DNA of 64,000 nt from Gottfriedia acidiceleris (GTDB lineage Bacteria; Bacillota; Bacilli; Bacillales; Bacillaceae_G): positions 124,001-188,000 of the forward strand of contig NZ_NESS01000004.1 in NCBI RefSeq assembly GCF_002128425.1, written 5' to 3'. The notes under the pieces are model-generated. The model saw only the letters and a list, made by a program, of their open reading frames with translations, was not told where the DNA came from and ran no database searches. Shown piece by piece: positions 45,083 through 53,243 of this stretch; within the stretch, counting starts at the first letter, position 1; each line of letters begins with the position of its first letter. The position numbers and the translations under genes were made by a program.

Positions 45083-45952
45083 CTAAATGGTCCTCTTACT
45101 TAATAATGGCTGGTTATCATTCTTATTTAAAATATCATCTAGGTTTACCCTTTCAAATACATCAAGCATTCCCCCTCTTGTAGCATTATAGATTTTGATT
45201 TGATTACGCTCTGCATATTTCTTTGCTTCTTTATATGCACTAATCATTCTAATAACTGCCTCAGATGAAGTTTCTTTATATCCATAGTCCTTAAAATGTT
45301 GTGGACTATTAAGTGAATAGTTACAATCTACACCTAACAAATAGATTTCACTAAATCCCATATAGACTGCTAATTGGATCATTGAATATGTAATGGAATA
45401 TCCATCATATATTACTTTAAAAGCGTCTCCACTAAATTTTGTTTTATATTTTTTATGAAAGATCATGTGATTTAACAAATTTAATGGAAAAACAAGATAT
45501 CCCTTCGTTACCTGCTTTTGTTTCGAAATTGAATTACTTATAAATTTATGTTGTAAATCATATTTTTCAATCGAAGGTTGCAACAAATTAAATACACCTA
45601 CATCCTGAATACCATAGTAGGTTGGTCTCCAGTCTGTCTCGTCAAACACTAAGCAGATTGAATTCATACTTAGCGTTACTTCCTCTTTTAATAGCTCAAG
45701 GTCCGTGGTTGTTAAGCTAGGACCAGTAGCTACAATAAAACATCTCTGACCTTTATGTTTATTTTTTACTAATTTCAATTGTTCATATTGGCTATTTTTA
45801 TATAGTCTAATCACTCGAAAGAATTTATTTAGGTTAAAAATGCTTCTAGGTAATACATGATTAAGTAGTTTTGTTTTAGTTCGGCTTATATGGTAAATAA
45901 AAAAATATGTAAATCTATTTTTACGTAGTGCTTCATAGAGTTTCAGAATCAT
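45083..45952 (-). CDS. DUF115/MptE-like protein, possible ulosonic-acid transferase
   Basis: The 289-residue protein has a Rossmann-like opening RCFIVATGPSLTTTDLELL, then SMNSICLVFDETDWRPTYYGIQD, and a later YLLGVDCNYSLNSPQHF. These are features of DUF115/MptE-type proteins and of the Maf and CstII-type sialyl transferases that use CMP-activated ulosonic acids. Family membership is seen; the transferase activity is inferred from the adjacent CMP-sugar genes. Two positions match the N-terminal half of the fused domain in the aldolase gene (APGKS against ATGPS). GAGGGGTGA lies directly before the ATG. Confidence 0.7.
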   Translation of the reverse strand: MILKLYEALRKNRFTYFFIYHISRTKTKLLNHVLPRSIFNLNKFFRVIRLYKNSQYEQLKLVKNKHKGQRCFIVATGPSLTTTDLELLKEEVTLSMNSICLVFDETDWRPTYYGIQDVGVFNLLQPSIEKYDLQHKFISNSISKQKQVTKGYLVFPLNLLNHMIFHKKYKTKFSGDAFKVIYDGYSITYSMIQLAVYMGFSEIYLLGVDCNYSLNSPQHFKDYGYKETSSEAVIRMISAYKEAKKYAERNQIKIYNATRGGMLDVFERVNLDDILNKNDNQPLLSKRTI

Positions 45953-45981
45953 TCACCCCTCGCGTTTACCTACTTTTTTTA

Positions 45982-47175
45982 TTATCTTTTTGCAATTTTT
46001 TTAGAATAATAGTGCTCATCGTTTCCTGGATTGTTGTTAATATCTAGCTTGTTTAATTTTGGGAGTTTATCCAAAAGTCTAAAATCAGAAATATTATTAT
46101 TACTTAGATTAACCTTTTCTAGATTTATAAAATATTGAATTCCATCTAGGTTACTAATGTTTCTTCCACTTAGATCTAGTTCTGTAATCTCAATTAGTTT
46201 TGAAATTGATATCCACTGTTCAAATGGGGTTTCTATTTTTTCTCTTACTGCTTTTTCCATATTTCGATCAATAAAAGTAGCTACACCCCCAATTTCTGCG
46301 GTTGTATAAAACTCTAAGTCGAGCTTTCTAGCCTCCTCAATAATAGATTTCATTGTATCGGTAGATATTCTCCATTTCCCACTTTCCTCTGATTTTTCGC
46401 CCCAACCAAAATCTTTCCAGTCTACATCATTTGGTAAGATTGAATGACACATAAAGATTACATTCTTTCCAGCAACTTTTGCTATTTTAAGGATCTTTTT
46501 AACGGAACTAACATCATCTAATATTAATTGATCTATACAAATCGATGGAACAAAGCCTGTATGATTTAACGAAACTAGATTAGTACTGTTTAATTCTCCT
46601 CTAACACATTTAAAGTATTTGGGACAAATTTCTAAAATAATATTTTCAGTGTAACTGGAAAATGGAAAAGCAAAGGAAACAGGTTTTTTTAATTTTTCTC
46701 TCGTTTTTGAATGAGCCTGATTTTCAACCCAATTAAATAAAGCTTCTATTTCATTATCAATCCATGTACTTAATCCATTTTCTTTGACGTAATTAGCAGC
46801 ATTTTGATGTCTGAATCCATGGTGAGCTATTTCGTGTCCCATTGCTTGCAACTCAATTATTCTATCTATTTCCTCTTGTGTATGCTCCCTTTCATCTTCA
46901 TGATGATGGAAGGCATTTATATTAAAAGTTACTTTTACATCATAATGTCCAAACATATCTTTTCCGTATTTATACCAATCGTTTACTCTAAAACTATCGT
47001 CAAATGAGAATGCAATACCTGGTTTATTAACATATGTAATACTTTGCTCATTAAAATTTAACTCATTAGATTTCTTATTGTCATTTTTAATATTTGAAAT
47101 CACCTTTCTCCAAAACTTCCTTTTATAATATATCGAAATTATATCTCTAAAAGTTTCATTAATTTGCCTCTTCAT
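45982..47175 (-). CDS. Polysaccharide deacetylase (NodB-like) fused to leucine-rich repeats
   Basis: Residues 50-285 are a NodB-like carbohydrate esterase 4 domain: IAFSFDD (D59, D60), the metal His motif GHEIAHHGFRH, and FPFSSYTENI. Residues 325-390 form three leucine-rich repeats (ITELDLSGRNISNLDGIQYFINLEKVNLSNNNISDF). The protein has no clear signal peptide; a short basic N-terminus is followed by a hydrophilic part, so its location is uncertain. The domain should remove N-acetyl groups from a polysaccharide, as PNAG/EPS deacetylases do. The LRR part is unusual in this family and may bind a partner. Confidence 0.82.
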   Translation of the reverse strand: MKRQINETFRDIISIYYKRKFWRKVISNIKNDNKKSNELNFNEQSITYVNKPGIAFSFDDSFRVNDWYKYGKDMFGHYDVKVTFNINAFHHHEDEREHTQEEIDRIIELQAMGHEIAHHGFRHQNAANYVKENGLSTWIDNEIEALFNWVENQAHSKTREKLKKPVSFAFPFSSYTENIILEICPKYFKCVRGELNSTNLVSLNHTGFVPSICIDQLILDDVSSVKKILKIAKVAGKNVIFMCHSILPNDVDWKDFGWGEKSEESGKWRISTDTMKSIIEEARKLDLEFYTTAEIGGVATFIDRNMEKAVREKIETPFEQWISISKLIEITELDLSGRNISNLDGIQYFINLEKVNLSNNNISDFRLLDKLPKLNKLDINNNPGNDEHYYSKKIAKR

Positions 47176-47211
47176 TTTTTACCCCACAATCTCTTTATTT
47201 ATTGTACAACC

Positions 47212-48993
47212 CTATATCACTGACATTCCTAGCTTATTCTCCATCGATACTAATCTACCATTACTCATTTTAAAAACTGTATCGCAATTTTTAATTGTAC
47301 TTAATCTGTGTGCAATTATAATTAAAGTCTTTTCCCCTTTTAAACCATCAATTGCAGTCATGATATCTTTTTCGGTGTCAGTATCCAAAGCTGAAGTTGC
47401 TTCATCCATAAATATTATTTCCGGATTATGATATAGAGCTCTAGCAATTCCAATTCGTTGACGTTGCCCTCCAGAAAGCCTTATTCCGTGTTCTCCTACT
47501 GGTGTATTCAATCCACTTGGTAAACTTTTAACAAAACCTTTTAGCTGAGCTTGCTCTAATGCTTTCCAAACTGCATGATCATCAATCTGATCTTTCAGAA
47601 TTCCAAATGCTACATTTTCTCTAATCGAATCATCAGTTAAGAATATTGTTTGTGGAATATAACCAATCTTCTTTTGCCATACAGATTTCAATTCAACTAT
47701 ATTTTTACCATCCACTAAAATACTGCCTTTTTCTGGTTCGAATAACCCCAAAATCATATCTACTAATGTCGTTTTACCAGCACCCGACTCACCAATGAAT
47801 GCCACAGAATGTCCTATTTGAATTGATAATGAAATATCTTTTAAAGAGTATTCCTGTTGATTCGGATAACGAAATGAAACATTCATTAACTCAATAGAAT
47901 CTGTAAATGCTTTATTTTCATTTATATTTAATTTAGAATCACAATTTATTTGAGTTGGGTAAATATTATTATTAGTAAATAAGTCCTCGTAAATTACAGA
48001 TAAAGAAGGCTTACTAAAGCGAATGCTTGTTATTGCTGCCATAACACGATTTATTGATGGCATTAATCGAAACGCCGCCATGGCAAAGAGTGCCATTGTA
48101 GATACTATGTTAGATGTATTTTTACCTTGCAAAATAATGATTAAAACCATTACTAATACTATTATTACTAAAATAGTTTCAATAAAAAGACGAGGAGATT
48201 GTTCTAACATTATTTTATACCTTTTGATATTTGCATTAATTTGGCTTTTACTTGTATATGCATTAACAAAAAAGCTTTCTTTGCCTGAAACTTTTACTTC
48301 CTTGCTTGCTCCTAAACCTTGATTAACCCATTTGATCATCGTACCGCTAACAGCCTGTTGCTCTTTTGCAAGTTCGTTTACTTTTTTTCGAAAAACTTTA
48401 AAAAATAAATACACGCTTCCCCCTAATAAAATAGAAGCCACAAGGGTTGAAAGTGTGTTTGTATAAAGTAGCAATCCTAATATACAAGCAATTACAAGCA
48501 ATTCTGTTAATAACAAAAATGCCGACATAATAATTCCTTGAAATAGATTCTGCACTTCTATATTTACATTTCGAAGTAAATCTGAGGAATTTCTTTGAAT
48601 ATGGAATATGTATGGCTTAGATAAATACTCTCTAAATAATCTTCTAGATAGTTTAACTTGTTGATTTAAAATAACTCGATTTTGTGCATTTTGGAAAAGA
48701 ATGATATATAAGTTTTTCAAAATAAAAATTATAAGTAGTATACATACCGAAAATATTAAAAAAGATGTAGTAGATTGGAAATTAAACAATTTATATAAAA
48801 AATTGATGCTAGAATGTTCTTTGATAATGGAAGGGTTTGTTACAATTCCTACGAAAGGTACGATAACTCCTATTCCAAAAGTTTCAAAAAGTGCAGCAAT
48901 TATCATCATAAAAAATAATATAAGTAATTTTTTCTTTTCCCCTCTGTCAAATAAGAGAAGTAATTTCTTCGTAGTATCTACCAATTCATTCAC
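47212..48993 (-). CDS. ABC transporter, fused membrane and ATPase domains (lipid/glycan exporter type)
   Basis: The 593-residue protein joins six membrane helices (about 20-320) to an ATPase domain with Walker A GESGAGKTT, signature LSGGQRQR, Walker B IIFMDEATSALD, and the H-loop HRLST. It is a homodimeric exporter of the MsbA/PglK type. It sits within the exopolysaccharide operon, between the SinR-like regulator and the deacetylase. No Wzx-type flippase is found in the window, so this exporter may flip the lipid-linked repeat unit as PglK does. AAAGGTG lies before the ATG. Confidence 0.85.
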   Translation of the reverse strand: MNELVDTTKKLLLLFDRGEKKKLLILFFMMIIAALFETFGIGVIVPFVGIVTNPSIIKEHSSINFLYKLFNFQSTTSFLIFSVCILLIIFILKNLYIILFQNAQNRVILNQQVKLSRRLFREYLSKPYIFHIQRNSSDLLRNVNIEVQNLFQGIIMSAFLLLTELLVIACILGLLLYTNTLSTLVASILLGGSVYLFFKVFRKKVNELAKEQQAVSGTMIKWVNQGLGASKEVKVSGKESFFVNAYTSKSQINANIKRYKIMLEQSPRLFIETILVIIVLVMVLIIILQGKNTSNIVSTMALFAMAAFRLMPSINRVMAAITSIRFSKPSLSVIYEDLFTNNNIYPTQINCDSKLNINENKAFTDSIELMNVSFRYPNQQEYSLKDISLSIQIGHSVAFIGESGAGKTTLVDMILGLFEPEKGSILVDGKNIVELKSVWQKKIGYIPQTIFLTDDSIRENVAFGILKDQIDDHAVWKALEQAQLKGFVKSLPSGLNTPVGEHGIRLSGGQRQRIGIARALYHNPEIIFMDEATSALDTDTEKDIMTAIDGLKGEKTLIIIAHRLSTIKNCDTVFKMSNGRLVSMENKLGMSVI

Positions 48994-49037
48994 ACCTTTA
49001 CTTTCGTAGATTAATGGTTAGAAAAGATTATCTCCTT

Positions 49038-49376
49038 CTAAAAATTAATCTTTGTATTTTTCCATTTCACAAATTCAAAAACCGGTTTATATTCACGAAG
49101 TTCATCAAGCTCAATTCCAGATTCTTTTAATTCTTTGGCTAATTCAAGCCAATCACTTTCTGGAGAAAGCGAGGTTTCAGATTTTTCATTTAACAGGTTT
49201 TTTAACTCTACCCCTAATACTGTCGCGATTTTTTCCATTACATGTATTGATGGGTTGTCATTAATTTCACGTTCAATATTACTTAAGTAAGATTTAGATA
49301 TGTTAGCCTGTTCAGCTAATTGAGTTAAAGTAAGCCCTCTCTTTTTACGGATATTATGAATATTTTTCCCAATCAC
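49038..49376 (-). CDS. SinR-like Xre regulator embedded in the exopolysaccharide operon
   Basis: The 112-residue protein has the SinR helix-turn-helix (SKSYLSNIEREINDNPSIHVMEKIATVL) and a C-terminal SinI/SinR interaction region (ESDWLELAKELKESGIELDELREYKPVFEFVKW). It could act like SlrR of B. subtilis, a SinR paralogue that forms heteromers with SinR. In B. subtilis slrR lies upstream of epsA, divergent; here the gene lies downstream of epsN in the same direction. It may therefore give feedback on the operon. It is not identical to sinR, so a slrR-like role is inference. Confidence 0.88.
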   Translation of the reverse strand: MIGKNIHNIRKKRGLTLTQLAEQANISKSYLSNIEREINDNPSIHVMEKIATVLGVELKNLLNEKSETSLSPESDWLELAKELKESGIELDELREYKPVFEFVKWKNTKINF

Positions 49377-49398
49377 TATCTTTCACCTCTTTCATACG

Positions 49399-50568
49399 TT
49401 ATTTCATACTTAGTTTATTCTTGCTCTTATCAATATTTTGCATGAGACAACTGATGATCCTGTTTTGTTCCTCATCTGTTAGACTTGATCCAGATGGAAG
49501 ACACATACCTTTTTCAAATAATTGTTCAGCTATATGTTCATGCTTTGTGTGGGAGTAATATTTGATATTCTTAAAGATCGGTTGTAAATGAAGTGGTTTC
49601 CAAACATGGCGCGTTTCGATATTGTTAGTGTTTAGTATATTAATTAAAGTTTTAGAGGAAATTCCTGTTTCCTTCTCATTAATTGTTAATGTAGTTAGCC
49701 AACGGTTACTTCGTGTATTTGCTAACTCAGGCATAAAACTAATCCCGGGTATATGAGCCAGTTCCTCAAAGTATCGATTAAATATTTGTCTTCTAGTATT
49801 AACTCTGTCATCTAACACTTGAAGTTGCGCTCTTCCAACTCCTGCTAATAGATTACTCATTCGATAATTAAATCCACTCTCAGAATGCTGATAGTATGGT
49901 GCTGGATCACGAGCCTGTGTAGCTAAAAAACGTGCTTTCTGTATCAGCTCTTTATTATCTGATACTAAAGCTCCACCACCAGAAGTTGTAATAATTTTGT
50001 TACCATTGAAAGAATAAATTCCTAAATTTCCTAATGTACCACTTGCTCTCCCTTTGTACATAGAACCTAGTGATTCCGCTGCATCTTCAACAATTGGAAC
50101 TTCATATTGATTACATATAGATAGAATTTCATCCATTTTTGCGCTTTGACCGTATAAATTTACAACAATTACAGCTTTCGGTAGTTTGTTCTCTATGTAT
50201 GCATCATATAATGCTTTTTCAAGTGCTTTCGGGGACATATTCCATGTTTCTGGTTCAGAATCAATAAAGACCGGCTCAGCACCTAGATAAAGAATTGGAT
50301 TTGCACTTGCAATAAATGTGAGACTTGAACAAAATACTTTATCTCCCCTTGTTACGTTTAATAAAGAAAGAGCCAAATGAATCGCTGCCGTACCCGAACT
50401 TACGACCATTGCTTCACTGACTCCTACATAAGATGCTATCTCTTTTTCAAATGTATCCACATTTGGTCCAAGGGGTGCAATCCAATTTGAATCAAATGCT
50501 TCCTGTATATATTTTTGTTCATTCCCACTCATATGAGGTGGTGATAAATAAATTTTTGTCGATGTCAC
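49399..50568 (-). CDS. epsN: Sugar aminotransferase EpsN (DegT/DnrJ/EryC1/StrS family)
   Basis: A PLP enzyme that converts a UDP-4-keto-6-deoxy sugar (made by EpsC) into the 4-amino sugar. The 389-residue protein matches B. subtilis EpsN from its first residues (IYLSPPHMSG) through SNWIAPLGP, the PLP lysine in SFNGNKIITTSGGG, and the NYRMSNLLAGVG segment. GTG start at 50568 with GGGGG upstream. It is followed by the SinR-like gene after 22 bases and preceded by epsM. Confidence 0.95.
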   Translation of the reverse strand: MTSTKIYLSPPHMSGNEQKYIQEAFDSNWIAPLGPNVDTFEKEIASYVGVSEAMVVSSGTAAIHLALSLLNVTRGDKVFCSSLTFIASANPILYLGAEPVFIDSEPETWNMSPKALEKALYDAYIENKLPKAVIVVNLYGQSAKMDEILSICNQYEVPIVEDAAESLGSMYKGRASGTLGNLGIYSFNGNKIITTSGGGALVSDNKELIQKARFLATQARDPAPYYQHSESGFNYRMSNLLAGVGRAQLQVLDDRVNTRRQIFNRYFEELAHIPGISFMPELANTRSNRWLTTLTINEKETGISSKTLINILNTNNIETRHVWKPLHLQPIFKNIKYYSHTKHEHIAEQLFEKGMCLPSGSSLTDEEQNRIISCLMQNIDKSKNKLSMK

Positions 50569-50601
50569 AAAATTACCCCCTTTTAATAAAAATTTTATTT
50601 C

Positions 50602-51225
50602 TTAACTTTTATTAATAATTTTTGTTGGGGATCCAACGGCTTTACTGTATGAAGGGATATTTTTAATAACTGTTGATCCGGCCCCAACAACGGACCAATC
50701 TCCAATGCTAATTCCAGGAATTAATGTTGCTGATGCTCCAATATGGACACCTTCACCTAATGAAACGTTACCCGTTAGTGTTGAATTAGGCGAAACATGA
50801 GAATAGTTGTCAATATAATTGTCGTGCTCTACAATTGATCCGGTATTAATAATACAGTGATTACCTATTTTTGTTTCTGCATTAATAACTGCTTTTGGCA
50901 TTACAACTGTACCATTTCCAATAACTGCTGACTTACTTATTACTGCCGATGGATGGAAAATTGAAATATATTGATCAGCTCGTAATTTTAATGTATTAAC
51001 AATTTTTTTTCTAGAAGAATTGTCACCTACCGCAATGACAACTCTAGTATCATTACTCATTAACTTTATAATCGAAGAAATCGGTGCATAAATTATGCCG
51101 TTTTCTTGTTTTTCAAATTCATACTTTTCATCTAGAATGGCAATAATTTTATGGGTTTTTAGTGCAGTAATCATTTCTTGGACGACCTTACTATGGCCAC
51201 CATTTCCTAATATAATAATCTCCAT
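50602..51225 (-). CDS. epsM: Sugar N-acetyltransferase EpsM (PglD-like)
   Basis: It acetylates the 4-amino sugar made by EpsN, completing UDP-bacillosamine-type synthesis (EpsC, EpsN, EpsM). The 207-residue protein starts with a Rossmann part (MEIIILGNGGHSKVVQEMI) and continues as a left-handed beta helix of hexapeptide repeats (about 85-200, IGNGTVVMPKAVINAETKIGNHCIIN). It begins directly after the epsL stop codon. In B. subtilis the same order epsL, epsM, epsN occurs. Confidence 0.93.
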   Translation of the reverse strand: MEIIILGNGGHSKVVQEMITALKTHKIIAILDEKYEFEKQENGIIYAPISSIIKLMSNDTRVVIAVGDNSSRKKIVNTLKLRADQYISIFHPSAVISKSAVIGNGTVVMPKAVINAETKIGNHCIINTGSIVEHDNYIDNYSHVSPNSTLTGNVSLGEGVHIGASATLIPGISIGDWSVVGAGSTVIKNIPSYSKAVGSPTKIINKS

Positions 51226-51226
51226 A

Positions 51227-51826
51227 TTACATTACTTCGCTTGAGCCTTTAAATTTTTCCATCGTTACATGATCTTGTTGACTAACACCTTCTCTTTTAA
51301 TAACCTTAAAAAAAGTTAAGAAGAGAATTTTCAAATCTAGAAGCGTATTTCGATTTTTTACGTACCAAATATCCAATTTAAATTTCTCCTCCCATGTAAT
51401 TTTGTTTCTACCATTCACTTGAGCCCAACCGGTTATTCCAGGCTTAACATTATGTCTCAACATCTGATCTTTTGTATAAAGAGATAAATACTCCATTAAG
51501 AATGGTCTTGGGCCAACTAGACTCATTTCCCCTTTTATAATATTTAGCAACTGGGGAAACTCATCTAAACTATATCTTCTTAAAAACTTTCCAAAGCTCG
51601 ATAATCTTTTGTCGTCTGAGAGTAAATTACCTTTCTCATCATATAAATTACTCATTGTGCGAAATTTATAAAGAGAAAATGGCTTTCCATATAGGCCAGG
51701 TCTTTGCTGGGTAAATAATATAGGTGATCCCATTTTTAACCTTATTGTAATGGCTACTAAAATTAAAATTGGAAGTAATAAGATTAACAAGGTCAGCGAA
51801 ATAACTAAATCGATTACTCTTTTCAT
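51227..51826 (-). CDS. epsL: Undecaprenyl-phosphate sugar-1-phosphate transferase EpsL
   Basis: It starts exopolysaccharide repeat units on undecaprenyl phosphate. The 199-residue protein has an N-terminal membrane helix (about 6-28), YKFRTMSNLYDEKG, LDEFPQLLNIIKGEMSLVGPRPFLMEY, and VKPGITGWAQVNGRNKITWEEKFKLD, all typical of the family (PglC-like short form). It matches the order in B. subtilis, immediately before epsM. A paralogue without the eps context is encoded at 15290-15946. Confidence 0.93.
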   Translation of the reverse strand: MKRVIDLVISLTLLILLLPILILVAITIRLKMGSPILFTQQRPGLYGKPFSLYKFRTMSNLYDEKGNLLSDDKRLSSFGKFLRRYSLDEFPQLLNIIKGEMSLVGPRPFLMEYLSLYTKDQMLRHNVKPGITGWAQVNGRNKITWEEKFKLDIWYVKNRNTLLDLKILFLTFFKVIKREGVSQQDHVTMEKFKGSSEVM

Positions 51827-51852
51827 ATTTCTTATCTCCTATAATGTATAAT

Positions 51853-52014
51853 TTATTTTTTATCCCCAGAGTTTGTAGCACAGACAGTTAATATGCTTTG
51901 CTTTATTTCATTTACAGCTTCCTTTGTTTCCAAATCATTTAATTCATTACCCTTTTGAAAAATGTTCTCCATAATCTTAAATAATTGCTCTTGTGTCAGA
52001 TTAATTGAAATCAA
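51853..52014 (-). CDS. Small helical protein of unknown role in the eps operon (53 residues)
   Basis: The reading starts with TTG at 52014, 5 bases after GAGGGG, and runs to TAA at 51853, 26 bases before epsL. The product opens MISINLTQEQLFKIM and continues with two predicted helices (ENIFQKGNELNDLETKEAV and NEIKQSILTVC); it has one Cys and a polar end. It has no recognised domain. Good ribosome site, coding-like composition and tight operon position support it as a real gene. It is too short for the usual gene cut-off. Confidence 0.6.
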   Translation of the reverse strand: MISINLTQEQLFKIMENIFQKGNELNDLETKEAVNEIKQSILTVCATNSGDKK

Positions 52015-52146
52015 AAAAACCCCTCACTTATTAAAAAATACTCATTAAAAAATGCTCAAGTATAATAAAACAGAAAAATATTTATACCTGCTAGTCTAAT
52101 TCCTAGTTTTGGATCCTTTTCTTGCATTGATTTTTAAATAAAACAA

Positions 52147-52177
52147 TAAAAAAATCCGCTCCAATATTTGGTACGGA
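52147..52177 (-). terminator. Terminator-like hairpin inside the eps operon
   Basis: Stem CCG-CCAA / TTGG-CGG with 2-base internal loops lies after the glycosyltransferase stop at 52203. On the minus strand seven or more T follow. It lies between the glycosyltransferase genes and epsL, so transcription must read through it or restart. The EAR RNA at 61800-61905 could provide read-through. Confidence 0.6.
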
Positions 52178-52202
52178 AATCTATGGTTTATAATATTAAG
52201 GT

Positions 52203-53207
52203 TTATTCAAAAAATAAGTTTTTTAGTTTAAACACTAAATAAAATATAAAACTTTGTTTATATCTTAAACAAAAAATAACAAAATTGTTGAAAGTAGAAA
52301 AATCTAGAGTACCTGTAAAAAGGGACCTGGTTTCTTTACTAGTCATGCATTTTTTAATTTCTTTAAGCTTTTTAAAAAAGTTCCTTTTATACCCTCTTCT
52401 AGTTGCTTCATACATAGCGCGAATTAAACCTGTAGCAAATTCCGTATGGATTTTATTTATATACTCTACCTCTTTTATACTATACTTGCTTAATAATCCC
52501 AAAGACTCTCTATATACAGCTAATGCAATATCAAATTTATTATAAAATACTTTAGTTGAAATACTATCATTATGTCTAACATAGTAATACAAAGGCGTTT
52601 TTATACTACAGCCTTTCCTAGCAGCATCAATATATTCCATGTTGAATAAATAATCTTCTGCTATACAAAAGTCCTCATTAAATAAAATATTATTATTTTT
52701 AATAACCTCCGCTTTATATATCTTATTTACTGGTGAAGCTAATAAACCAGATTTTAGCCAAACTTCTTTTAAGAAACCTTTTTTACTTTCTTCGTCATCA
52801 AAATAACTTTCAGCAATATTATATATTTGAATGACTTCACCCTTTTTTTCAAATATAGGGAATACTACTATATCTGCACCAAATTTTTCTGCTTCAAAAT
52901 TTACTATTCTAAAAGTATCTTGATCTATATAGTCATCGGCATCAATAAACATTATATATTCCCCTGAAGCTTTTTTAATCCCTAAATTTCTGGCACTACT
53001 AGGTCCAGAATTCTCTTTATGATAGACTTTTACTCTTTTATCTTTATTTGAATACTTGTCACAAATAACTGCTGATCTATCAGTTGAGCCATCATTAATG
53101 AGCAATACTTCAAAATCAATCATCGATTGTGCTAGGACTGAATCTAAACAAGTGCTTATATATTTTTCCACATTATACACTGGGATTATTACCGAAATAA
53201 GTGGCAT
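52203..53207 (-). CDS. Family 2 glycosyltransferase
   Basis: The 334-residue protein has the GT-A fold opening PLISVIIPVYNVEKYISTCLDSVLAQS, the INDGSTDRS motif, the metal-binding FIDADDYID, and a catalytic-region EDYLFNMEY. It probably adds one sugar of the exopolysaccharide repeat at the cytoplasmic membrane face. The C-terminus ends in a hydrophobic segment (FIFYLVFKLKNLF) that may touch the membrane. The family resembles EpsJ/EpsH-type enzymes; the sugar is unknown. A terminator-like hairpin follows. Confidence 0.85.
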   Translation of the reverse strand: MPLISVIIPVYNVEKYISTCLDSVLAQSMIDFEVLLINDGSTDRSAVICDKYSNKDKRVKVYHKENSGPSSARNLGIKKASGEYIMFIDADDYIDQDTFRIVNFEAEKFGADIVVFPIFEKKGEVIQIYNIAESYFDDEESKKGFLKEVWLKSGLLASPVNKIYKAEVIKNNNILFNEDFCIAEDYLFNMEYIDAARKGCSIKTPLYYYVRHNDSISTKVFYNKFDIALAVYRESLGLLSKYSIKEVEYINKIHTEFATGLIRAMYEATRRGYKRNFFKKLKEIKKCMTSKETRSLFTGTLDFSTFNNFVIFCLRYKQSFIFYLVFKLKNLFFE

Positions 53208-53243
53208 CTAAATTTTTACCTCCAACTTTATTTATTGCTCATT

